From Pampus argenteus (taxonomy: Eukaryota; Chordata; Actinopteri; Scombriformes; Stromateidae), in the NCBI GenBank assembly GCA_036937835.1, contig CM072863.1, positions 2,053,501 to 2,117,500 of the forward strand: DNA of 64,000 nucleotides. Reading direction: 5' to 3'. The translations under genes and the position numbers were made by a program. Positions 22,401 through 31,830 of this stretch are shown here, piece after piece. Numbering within the stretch: position 1 is the stretch's first letter; every line of letters starts with the position of its first letter. The notes beneath the pieces are model-generated. The model was not told where the DNA came from and did no database searches. It worked only from the letters and a program-made list of their open reading frames with translations.

Positions 22401-22480
22401 ATACCTGATGAAGGTCAGACAGACTGAAACGTTGTGATGTAATAAATGTGCAGGAGGTCTTCTTGTGTTCTCAAGACTTT
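22400..22480 (+). mobile_element. LINE 3'-end-like tail
   Basis: CCTGATGAAGGTCAGACAGA then CTGAAACGTTGTGATGTAAT resembles the conserved 3' ends of fish L2/Maui-type LINEs (CCTGATGAAG...GAAACG). No open reading frame is attached. Confidence 0.4.
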
Positions 22481-22599
22481 GGAGGTTTACAGTGAGTGTT
22501 TGAGCCTGTACTTATCAGGGATTAAATGCTGAAGGCGACAACTGCAACGTGCAAATGCTGCTTCTTCAGCCACCCACCCAGATTACATACGTGAACCAC

Positions 22600-22670
22600 C
22601 AACCCTCGAACCCATGACGACGCCTTCACCTATGACTGAGACTTGAACTTTGACTAGCTGGGCCACCGCT
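22600..22670 (-). mobile_element. tRNA-derived SINE head, degenerate
   Basis: On the - strand, GGTGGCCCAGCTAG (22654-22667) fits an RNA polymerase III A box and GGGTTCGAGGG (22603-22613) a B box, at tRNA-like spacing. There is no matching acceptor stem, so it is a SINE remnant rather than a tRNA gene. Confidence 0.45.
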
Positions 22671-23138
22671 CATTAGAAAACACTGTTGATAAGATAATGT
22701 GGATACAAATGGAAACATATCTGCGTTGCCAAGACAGTCCCGTAGACAGTATAACGGCGTAACCGTCTGTGTTAGATGTTGCTGAATTGCCAGGAAAGCT
22801 TTGCTGCCGTCAGTAAAAAGACGAGAGGAAAAACAAAACAGAGGGAATAGACGGGAGACGAGACCCACGTCCTTCCTCATCATCTGAAAACAATAAAGAC
22901 AACAACAGAGCAGGGATTAAAAGAATAGAGCCGTCTAATCTGGAACAACAGAGGAATGTCAGGGAGATTCCACAGCACCCTTTTATCCCACATGTGTGCT
23001 ATTAGGTCCACGGGCCCGATCCCTGCTGCAGACTATGCTGGATCGGATTTCTTCCTCCTCTAATGCCACCGGACATACAATCTGACAATGATAATGATAA
23101 TTACCTGAGATGACATGCCTTCCATTGTGTAAGAAGTG

Positions 23139-23142
<4 letters not shown>

Positions 23143-23178
<36 letters not shown>
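23143..23178. repeat. (AC)18 microsatellite
   Basis: Uninterrupted AC run. Confidence 0.92.
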
Positions 23179-23182
<4 letters not shown>

Positions 23183-23959
23183 ACAGACAATATTTGCAGA
23201 GCTTTAAAGAGAAATTACTGTTGGCTTTCTCACTGAATTGAAGTGAAAAACAACCCAGCGCTGTACATTCCTGCTCTATTTAAATGTTTCACAGCTTTTT
23301 GTGCTGTTTGTGTAAGAGGAAGAAAATATGGAACAATAAAAAGGTCACAACAACAACTTGGTGTTGGAGGGAAAACAGAAACCGCTGCCAAGTTTGGTTT
23401 TTTAATGTTTTGGAATATCCATATAAAGTTCATCATTAATTTAATGCAGAGTTAAAAACAAGAACCAGGCGCTGTCTCTAGCAGTGCTACGAGGGGACTA
23501 AATAATCTGTTTTTACCTTCTTCCACACAGTTTTAAACAGTATTGACAGCATTTCCACAACACAGCGCTTTTTCTTTTTTGCTGCTCGAATCCTTTTTCA
23601 GGTTCACATGGATCCTCAGAAACACAGAACACATGAGGTTCATTATTCCCTGACACGATTACTCCCATCTCTGCGAGTTACACCAAATCTCATAAATGAG
23701 AAACTGTCTGTTGGCACAAAGAAACACAAGTCCTTTTTTAGCCACGGTGAGCTGAACATGGCGGATATACAAGAATCTGTTATCATTCTCTTCATCTTAA
23801 TACTCGCTTTCTTCTGTTTCCATGTGTAACTCTTTTTTTTTCTTTTTTTTTCTGGTGCTTGAGACAGAAAACCTCAGTAAGAGGATGTCGGTGCTGCTTT
23901 GAGGATATTTGCACAGATTAAAGCGACTGAGATGTCGCTCTAACGCACCTCCAGGAACA

Positions 23960-23965
23960 TTTATT
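23960..23965 (-). terminator. Candidate rspo4 poly(A) signal
   Basis: AATAAA on the - strand, 36 bases beyond the tentative stop. The spacing is short for a vertebrate 3' UTR, so other sites may be used. Confidence 0.25.
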
Positions 23966-24001
23966 CAAACATGTCACTTGTGGAGTCGTTAAACATTCAT
24001 A

Positions 24002-24078
24002 TTAATGCTCGGGTCTAACGCGCTGCAGTATTTGCTTTCTTCCTTTTTCTTTTTTTTTGTTCCCCCACAGCCTTTCAC
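24002..24078 (-). CDS. rspo4: Tentative last rspo4 exon: basic C-terminal tail
   Basis: Splicing from the TSR exon (phase 1) to AG at 24080-24079 on the - strand gives GERLWGNKKKEKGRKQILQR then VRPEH and TAA (24004-24002). The GER and KK-KGRK features echo the basic tail of RSPO4 and the family rule of a basic C-terminus. The acceptor has no real polypyrimidine tract. A second AG seven bases further would give a different Lys-rich tail, so this exon is a guess pending transcript data. Confidence 0.35.
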
Positions 24079-26871
24079 CTGCTCCACCGCATGCAGTCAT
24101 GTGAAACTCTGGTTTGTACCATGTTTGTGTCATATTTCATCTAACATAAACACAAAATCACATGACAAACGGGTGAACCGGTAGCAGCAGCGATAAGAAA
24201 GAACCGTTTTAGACAATTAATCCATCAGTTGATCAACAGAAAGTTAATCAGCGACTATATCTAACAAGTTTTAAGTCATTTTTTTAATGCAAAAATGTCA
24301 AAATTATCCGGTTCCAACTTTGTAAAATGTTGTTTTTCTTTAATCTTTGATGATGTCTTTGCGTTGTGGACATTTTATCATATTGGGCTGACACACACAA
24401 CACATCTTGGGTTACAACAACCTCATCATGTCATGGACAACCTGTCCATCACTTTTATGCTGACTCTGCATGACACACACCGTAAAGAACCTGCTGAACC
24501 AGTTAAAAAACACAAGAAGTGAGGAATCGTCTTCCTGCACCGCTACACCGACGCTCTGCAAAGCTCACAACGGTTAACGTCAGCCTGCAAGTGTTAATTA
24601 GAAGTACATGTTGGAATTTTTTTTTTATAGGTTCTTGGCATTATAAATTGCACGGGCGTGTAAACACAGCACACAACACATGACCGAACCTAGCGTGGAA
24701 TCCACAGATGTTGGCGTCCAACATAGTGAGGCATGAATCAATTTGATGGTCAGCTGTGTGCATTTGAGCAGCAGGTAACATAAAGTACGCCGCAGATGGA
24801 TTATTTGAAATCAACCATAAACAAACGATGTCTTATGTGAAATCTTCGTCTCTCCCTTCTCACCTGTGGAACACTTTTTCTTCAACCTGCACCTCTGTGT
24901 CTCACTGTGGGATGGGCAATGTGATGCTTCTGGCTCTCCAGGTGTTTTCCCAGAATGCCTGCCCCCCCGGGTCCTGGTCTGCTTGCCCCACCTGAAGCCA
25001 CAGGTAACGCCTTCATGGAGACAGACGCTCCAGTTGCTCCACTCTCCCAATGGAGCCGTGAGGCAGTCCTCTAAGAGCGAGGAGGATCAGAGAGAGGAGG
25101 CGAACTCATTAAAGATATCTCAAAGTTTTTAAAATGTCATTTTACAAAAACCAGGAGTCAATATTGAAAAAAATACAAAATCAATTTCCAATTAAACAAA
25201 TCCGAGCATATTTAAGGCGCTCCTTTTAACTTTTTAACGCCATTTTTAACTAATGCATGTCCAAATAAAGATGTTAAAGTGCTGAACTTTTCTGAACTTA
25301 ATGAACTTTTATGTGAATTAAAGAAAAATAGATAAATAAGAGAAAATGCAGATGTGCCAACAGTATGTAAAGACGTGTGTTTGCTGTTGAAAGTTTTTCC
25401 ACACAATGGAAAACCAGCAACCTTGTCCAAGATAGAACAACATTTCTTGGTAATCATCATTATCTTATCAGATTTTCGTTGAAATAAGTGGATTTCCAGC
25501 GACCCCTCCCCGTCCTGGAGTTGCTTGAGGTGTGTACCAACAGTTAGACACAAAACCTAGATATCGCCATGAAAACCAGATGTGGCCGCGATGCCAAGAA
25601 ACAACAGTAGCTGCAGATGGCACAGGTGGACGGCAGAGGGGGAATCTGGAGTCCCGAACAGCAACGAATGATAAGTGAGCTCAACGATACATCTCACTTA
25701 CTTGGAAGGGAGGGATTATACAGCAATGACATATGAAGATGAATTCTGAAACGTCTCCGAGGACTTTTAATGTGAATCACGTGTTGCGTTGAGGCGTTTG
25801 GAAAATATGTAGGTGAGAAGAGAGAAGTCGAGGAAGAGACGAAGGCTCGAACGTGTTATTAGACAATCACCAGTATTTAATGTGATAAAACATTTGAGAA
25901 ATATGATTTTGATCCATGTGAAAGTATTTAATATTTTTTAATATTATTTTTTATTATATATATTTGCATATGTTTCTGTATTAACAGGATGCTGAAAAAA
26001 ACCAACATGTTTAGCCAGCAAAAAACACAAATCCAATGAAAAGACCAAATATCTGTTAGTCAGCGCCTAACGGTCATTCTCTCAAACAGCTGGTCAGTGT
26101 AGTTTTAACTTCCACACTGTAGTAAATAGTGTATTTGTTGGGGACTATTTGCAGTTGCGGATGGATATTTGATGCTGAGTATTACTGAAAGCAGGATGGT
26201 GTGTAACAGGGTGGTCAGGACCCCGTGGCGCCAGTTTTCAATGTTGAAAAACGCTGTAAAAGCAGCAGGAGAACGCTGTTCGAGACCACTAACGGGACAT
26301 TTTTACTGTCCTGATGGACACTTTATTGATCATTTTAACCCAAACCTTAATATTTATGACATTTAGTGTCTCGTCGGGACATTTTAACCACATTTTACTG
26401 ATCATTTTACCAAGTTGTTTTTTGTGCCAGATCTTAACCACACACATCATAAAACAAAGTTGTTGTTGTTTTTTTAAACACAAGCTGCAATGATGAAAAA
26501 TGATGCTACAGCGTTGCCCCGGTGACGCCATGAGTTCCTGACCAAGCTGCAGTTGGGATTGAGAACGTGTTGCTATGTGGGGTTGAGTCATCCAGTACAA
26601 CAGTGTCTTTAACAGTAAGAGGATCAATTTAACTGATTTAATTTGTTTTAATTGTTGTTCACTCTTAATAAAGGACGTTTTATTGAAAGCTGTAATTATG
26701 GGATGTCTCACCGAGGCAGTCTGTCTGGTGGGCGAAGGTTCCCTCTGGACAGCTGCTCAGACACCTGCCTTTATAGAGCTGGAAGCCAGACCGACACTTG
26801 GTGCAGAAGTCCCGGCTGAAACAGTGCTCACAGTCCACGGAGCGACACTCTGAGAGGACGGAGAACCAGTC

Positions 26872-26921
<50 letters not shown>

Positions 26922-27513
26922 CGGGAGGAAACTACAGTCTCTTAATGTATTAACCTGCTTACTTCACTCATTCAGGTAAAATGCAGGTGAGCGAAGTGGA
27001 GACAGACTATGGTGTTTCAGCGTTCTTAGAGGATCAATACATGTACAGATATTGGTGTATTTGTGTTGTATTTTTCAGATCAGAACATATTTTTATTATA
27101 AATGTTGATTTCAGTTTTCCTGAGAGCTTCTTGGCGTCTCTTGAATAAGACAGAAACTATGTAAACGTTTAGTTTTCTCCTTTAATCGGGACAGTATGAC
27201 TCTGGTTTTAATTAAGCAAGGTGCATCTCAATAAAACATCAACTGTGTATATAGATGCTGGAAATTTACTTTTCATCTGACAATAAAAATAAAATAAAAT
27301 AATTTCCAACTTTTCATAACGTACTCATGCACCGGTTGATGTCCTTCCCTCTCTGTCCGTAGTGTCCAGCAGGACAGGCGTGGAGACAAGTTCCATGGTG
27401 AGACATCCCCTCCCTCTGCAGGAACAGGAAGAGTCGCTCGGGGCAACGCACACAGCCGTTGTCACGGGAACACTCCAGGCAACTGCGACAGTCCTCTGAT
27501 GACTCTCTGTGAG
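24002..27513 (-). CDS. rspo4: R-spondin gene, rspo4-like (first exon missing)
   Basis: Three firm exons on the - strand (27513-27325, 26849-26712, 25070-24864) join in phase 1 to give two furin-like cysteine-rich repeats and a thrombospondin type 1 repeat, the R-spondin architecture. R-spondins are secreted ligands that bind LGR4-6 (Fu2) and ZNRF3/RNF43 (Fu1), stabilise Frizzled and so boost Wnt signalling. The rspo4 assignment rests on RLFLF-REG and YGQRG in Fu1 and DCEHCFS, LYKGRC and GTFAHQ in Fu2, which fit my memory of RSPO4 better than RSPO1-3. The TSR also has RSPO2-like TCGFRWG. A short basic last exon at 24078-24002 is tentative. The signal-peptide exon, expected upstream in phase 1, was not found, so the entry is partial. 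The gene converges with chd6. Confidence 0.85.
24864..25070 (-). CDS. rspo4: rspo4 exon: thrombospondin type 1 repeat
   Basis: Acceptor tcgctcttag (AG 25072-25071) and donor acag|gtgaga (GT from 24863) bound 207 nt, phase 1-1. It encodes DCLTAPLGEWSNWSVCLHEG, VTCGFRWGKQTRTRG, a Gly/Pro-rich insert, then HCPSHSETQRCRLKKKC. The WSNWS Trp ladder, CGF-W and TRTR arginines and six cysteines match the R-spondin TSR1, which binds heparan sulphate proteoglycans. The exon is somewhat longer than the usual TSR1 exon because of the loop around RHSGKTPGEPEASH. Read past the donor, the frame ends within 20 codons. Confidence 0.92.
26712..26849 (-). CDS. rspo4: rspo4 exon: furin-like repeat 2
   Basis: Acceptor cgtcctctcag (AG 26851-26850) and donor ctcg|gtgaga (GT from 26711) bound 138 nt, phase 1-1. 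It encodes CRSVDCEHCFSRDFCTKCRS, then GFQLYKGRCLSSCPEGTFAH and QTDCL. The FSRDFCTKC core is the signature of R-spondin Fu2, whose phenylalanines insert into LGR receptors. LYKGRC and GTFAHQ are RSPO4-like. A (CAA)n array on the + strand, (TTG)n on the sense strand, ends 21 bases before the exon. Confidence 0.92.
26871..26922. repeat. (CAA)17 trinucleotide array beside the rspo4 Fu2 acceptor
   Basis: A near-perfect CAA run on the + strand. In the rspo4 sense it is (TTG)n ending 21 bases upstream of the Fu2 exon, where the branch point and pyrimidine tract should be. Confidence 0.92.
27325..27513 (-). CDS. rspo4: rspo4 exon: furin-like repeat 1
   Basis: On the - strand, acceptor ctctcctgcag (AG at 27515-27514) precedes 189 nt, and donor a|gtacgt starts at 27324. 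The exon is phase 1 at both ends and encodes HRESSEDCRSCLECSRDNGC, then VRCPERLFLFLQREG, GTCLHACPAG and INRC. The cysteine spacing is that of R-spondin Fu1, which contacts ZNRF3/RNF43. The dipeptide context REG-M is typical of the Met-finger region used for that contact. The N-terminal end lacks the signal peptide and pro-region, which lie on an unseen exon. Confidence 0.9.
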   Translation of the reverse strand, partial: LTESHQRTVAVAWSVPVTTAVCVAPSDSSCSCRGRGCLTMELVSTPVLLDTTDREGRTSTGA

Positions 27514-28291
27514 CTGCAGGAGAGAAATTATTTTTTAAATGTAAAATTTTTTAAATAAATTCATCTTACAGAACAGACGTCAGATTATTAAAATAAAGGT
27601 TGATGCTCTTTTTTCACGTGTTTGTTGTTTTAACGTTTATTGGATCGGTAGGTGGAGCCTGTAACTGATGTCTTTAAAGGCTCAGTATGTAAATTTCAAA
27701 ACAAGCTGGACACCAATAAAGCAGAGACCTCTCTGTTTTACCAGGAACCATAAAGGATGCATGTAAACGTCTGGTTTCACCTTTACCTTGTTAAATCTGC
27801 TCTGTTCTCAATTATTATTAGTTTTTAAGATGCATCAGATTTGTATTATAAAGTGATCTGACTCTACAGAATACACAGTGCAGTGTATAAACAGTCGCCT
27901 GCTGCTGTTTGTGTTGTTTCTGTCTCCTGTGTTAATGTTTCATGATGAATTTGTGATATATTATAAACCCACAGGCAACATTTTCTTCTGAGACAAGGTG
28001 TGAGCAGATAGATTTCACATGTCTCTGTGGCATTTCAGTCAGACTTACGTCTAAGCCAAAGTAAAGTCTTATTATATTATAAGAGCGAGCGGCGCATCTG
28101 CTCTCAGACACACACGAGACTCGACACACAAAGTAGGAATGCTTCCAATCTGACGGGGATAAGGTGGGATACGGAAAGAGAGGCGGTTAAAGGCAGGCGT
28201 TGAGTGTGCGTGAGTCTGAACAATCACAGAGTCTGATCCAAAATACCTGTGGCCAACTGCCGGCGTCCTCACTGAGTGTGTCTGGAGGCGC

Positions 28292-28323
<32 letters not shown>

Positions 28324-28350
28324 TTTGAACAACATGCAATGTGTGTAATC

Positions 28351-28373
28351 AGGTCATTAAAGGTCATAGTTCA
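28351..28373 (+). promoter_or_regulatory. Nuclear-receptor composite element DR4 plus DR1-like
   Basis: AGGTCA ttaa AGGTCA is a perfect direct repeat with 4-bp spacing (thyroid receptor/LXR type). It is followed one base later by AGTTCA, which makes a second pair with 1-bp spacing. Three half-sites lie in 23 bp, about 840 bp upstream of the rspo4 Fu1 exon in its sense. Confidence 0.5.
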
Positions 28374-29520
28374 TCCAACTTTACAGCCACTGTGAAATAA
28401 AAATTAAAAAGTAGAAGCTATATGATCCACTGATTCATCATTTCTTTTGTGTGGTTGTAGATATTTTAGGCAGGTATTTATTTATAGGTGTAAAAGTTAT
28501 ATTGTTGGTGTTTGTTGTGCTTCACGCTTCAAGGAAAACTAACAGATCACCGATAATTCACACGGTGATGATCCTACAGGAGAGTACTTCATATAGTAAA
28601 TGAAAACTGTAGTAAGTACTAGTGTAACACTAGTATCTTCTGGTCTCTGCAGGACCGATAAATTCAAATAATTCAGAAACTTTAGTAAAAACGGCAGTGT
28701 GCAAGTAAAGGTTTTTTTTTTCTGGCAGTTTCTGGGTGTGAAAGTAATTTATCACATGAAAAAAAGCAGTATGTGTGCTATGTTGAACAGACAAGAGCAA
28801 GGGCTTCTTTTTAGAGAGACGATCAATCACACAGGGAGAAATCCATCACATACGAGGCATAAATACTGATTTCTCTACCAACAGATGAGAACAGGCCAAT
28901 CCTGGTTTTTTCCACTCCGACTGCATATAAAGTTGTCAAAAGACATTCTGGGAAATCAAGTTTTGAACTAAAATGAATAATTATGCTGCATCACGGACTC
29001 TGTGACTGATGGATGACGACAGACAGATGATTTTAAACCAATATGAGTATAGAAAAAAAATTACAAAACAACGACTGTGATGCCTTCAATGTCACGGTTT
29101 AAAAAATGGAGCTGCAAGCGTGGAATTTTCCTTCATTTAAAGCAACTTTTTTAAAGTTTTCTCACGGAAAATAGAGCCGTCAGGTGTTAAAGAAACTGTC
29201 CAGTAACAGATGAGAGGACGATCAAATGTCTCAAACAGCCAATCTGTCCATCAACAGTTTGAGTCATGCAGAATATTCTCTGCCAAAGATGTTACTAAAT
29301 CTCCTCAGGCATGAGCTAAATCCCCAAAATAAGGTCAAACAACGAATACGGCTCCAAGCTGAATAAATACTACAATTAAACAGAAACAAACTCCTACTTT
29401 ATTTTAAAAAATGTCTTCGTTGATCGTAAATTTAAAACTGATAATTGACTGATGGATATTTAGTTAACATTACATGTGCTATTACATTATGAGGTGATCC
29501 AGCTTCACAGATACCAAACC

Positions 29521-29570
29521 TCATCATCATCATCATCATCCTCATCATCATCGTCATCATCATCATCATC
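29521..29570. repeat. (TCA)n trinucleotide array
   Basis: TCA/ATC run with two single-base interruptions. Confidence 0.9.
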
Positions 29571-29850
29571 GTTGATTTACAACAAGTTTATTCTCTGTTA
29601 TTATTTACATTTCGTTATTGGTCATGTGATCATGAGCACCTGCACACAAACACCACAACAGTAAATACGACACCACAATCATAGCAAGAATAAACATGTT
29701 TCCTGCTTTCATTTGTCAGTTACGACATATTCAGTGTAGAAATGTAAACTATGAATGAGTCGGCTCATGTTTTGGGTCATAAACAGGAAATACATGCAGC
29801 ATAGAGTATATGCTACTATATGATGATGCAGAAACTTTAACACTAAACAA

Positions 29851-29863
29851 TGACCTTTGACCT
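29851..29863 (-). promoter_or_regulatory. Perfect DR1 element (HNF4/PPAR-RXR/COUP-TF type)
   Basis: TGACCTTTGACCT reads AGGTCA A AGGTCA on the - strand, the optimal DR1. Confidence 0.5.
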
Positions 29864-30067
29864 TTGCATATGTTCAGGATGTTTTTAAGTAATCTTTGCT
29901 CTTTATTCGTGGAGAGGAGAATAACTCAGGGACCCGTTTTCTGAGGTTTGGGACTCACTTTGGGGTCTCGACCCATTGTCTGAATAACAGTTCTCCACAC
30001 ATATGCTATCGATCTGCAGGCTTAAGGGACTTTTAGAGGAGCGGCAGGTTTAGGTAGCATAAAACTG

Positions 30068-30080
30068 TGACCCTTGACCT
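30068..30080 (-). promoter_or_regulatory. Second DR1 element
   Basis: TGACCCTTGACCT reads AGGTCA A GGGTCA on the - strand, a well-tolerated DR1 variant, 217 bp from the perfect one. Confidence 0.45.
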
Positions 30081-31539
30081 CGGAGGGGATTGCACTGGGT
30101 TTTTAACAAGCACCAGGTGTAACAAGCTCTGTCGGGGTTTTTAGTGAAACATGCTCGTGCTTAAAAGGGACCTCCACCCTAAAACCAAATTCACACGACG
30201 AGGTGGAGGTAAGAAATCGATGGTTCCTATTGGCTGAGATGCAACCGAAACAAATAAAGAAAAGTAAATATCCTTTCTGGGAAAATGTTCAGTGTGTCCA
30301 TTAAACATAAAACATATATAATAAAGGATATTTTATAAACAGGCAGAATAATCTTAACAAGTATTTATTTTACACGTTTGACGCTACATGTGTCACGATG
30401 TAAAATATCAACCTGTGAAGTTTATGTTTTGCGAATAAAAACACCACAAAGGTAAAAGGTGCGTTCAGGTGATTGACTCTCCACTGCCTCAGTAGTAGAA
30501 ATAACAAGAATTCAGTTTTAGGGTGTGTTTTCCCTGTAACATACAGCAGCCGCCGCTTCTGTAGATAGAGCCAAAATACCCACAATGCACCATAATGTGT
30601 ACATTAACAAGAAAAACGTGCCAGGTGGGGTGACGTGGTAAAATAACACAAGATGTGCAGTCTCTAATGACACACGTGTGGTTGTCCAGACAATTGATAC
30701 CAGAAGATGTTGCAGCTATTTCTGAAACGTGTGTGGAAATAATACGAGTTACATCTTCATATTCATCTTCATATTCATCTTCATATACGTTAGATGAAGA
30801 TCTGAAGCTGCCCTCATTCATTCATTCATGTGTTTGACACTGTGACTTAAAACAGTCCAGATTTAAGCTTAAATTCAAGAGTAGCATTCAGGATTTCATT
30901 TATTGAACCCATTATGTGTTATTATTGTGCATGTAAAAATGTAAAAAATGATATATAATAATATATTATAGCATTTTAAATCAGTCACATGTGCTCACAA
31001 TCACCTACAGTCACCTACAAATAGCATAAATGGACATAATAGTGGTCTCGACTTTCTTCAACGCTTCAAAACCTTTTTTAAGATGTGTATGTTTTAACAG
31101 CTAAAGGAACCAAGTCCAGATGCGACAGACGAGCGGGAGGAAGCGGGAGGAAGCGGGAGGAGAGCGTTTGAGGGGTGAACGAAGGAGGGACGAATAAAAA
31201 CGACAACATAAATCTTTCTGCTGTGAAGTGATGAATTCTGACAGCAGGTCAACCTGTCAAGCCCACAAGCACCATTTGAACTTTCAGACCTAAAAGTGGC
31301 ATCAAGCTTTGAGCTGTTACGGCCTCTTAGCGTCAAAATACTCTTTTTTTTATTATTCTGTGATTTTTGTGCAACAGTAATTTCATACAGCTTTGCACAA
31401 TCACACTACTGAATATATTATTAAGTGTTTTAATTTGAGTATGTCTTTATGATGCATTATTAATACTGAATTTAAGCATCCTAGTTTATGAAATGTTGTT
31501 GTTTTTGTGCATTATGCATATTATAGCAGCTGGTTATGA

Positions 31540-31830
31540 AGTATAATTTTCATTTTCATGCATTCTTCCTTGCAGCAGTTGTCAGTGTGACTTTGTTAAA
31601 CAGTATAATCTTGCTGTCACAAGCTGTTATCTTGAACGAGAGTCAGCGGCACCTGATGGCTCCCTTTAATCATTATCTAACGCCTCAGCTCTGGTCGGCT
31701 GACGGGGGCAACGAGGGAAACGTCGGAAACCAAAATGACGGTGTAATTGAGACCGGATCCCCCTCTATTAGCCCAAATTCCTGAGGAAATGCCAGACACC
31801 GGTGAGCGTGAGGGTCACCACATACCTGGC
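31540..31830. promoter_or_regulatory. Possible conserved non-coding element
   Basis: A repeat-free stretch containing CCCTTTAATCATTATC, GGTGTAATTGAGACC and CCAAATTCCTGAGG. The + strand is open for 82 codons at 31536-31784, but the product is unfamiliar. Regulatory character is inferred from appearance only. Confidence 0.2.

Larger units (their letters stand above)
22671..24001. other. Intergenic DNA 3' of rspo4
   Basis: No gene is seen apart from the (AC)n tract. On the - strand an AATAAA (complement of 23960-23965) lies 36 bases past the tentative rspo4 stop and is the likeliest poly(A) signal for that gene. Confidence 0.4.

Noticed and set aside
28031..28129. Strong donor (gac|gtaagt) on the reverse strand upstream of rspo4
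   Set aside because: The frame before it (MCRVSCVSESRC...) is not signal-peptide-like and is in phase 0, whereas Fu1 needs phase 1.
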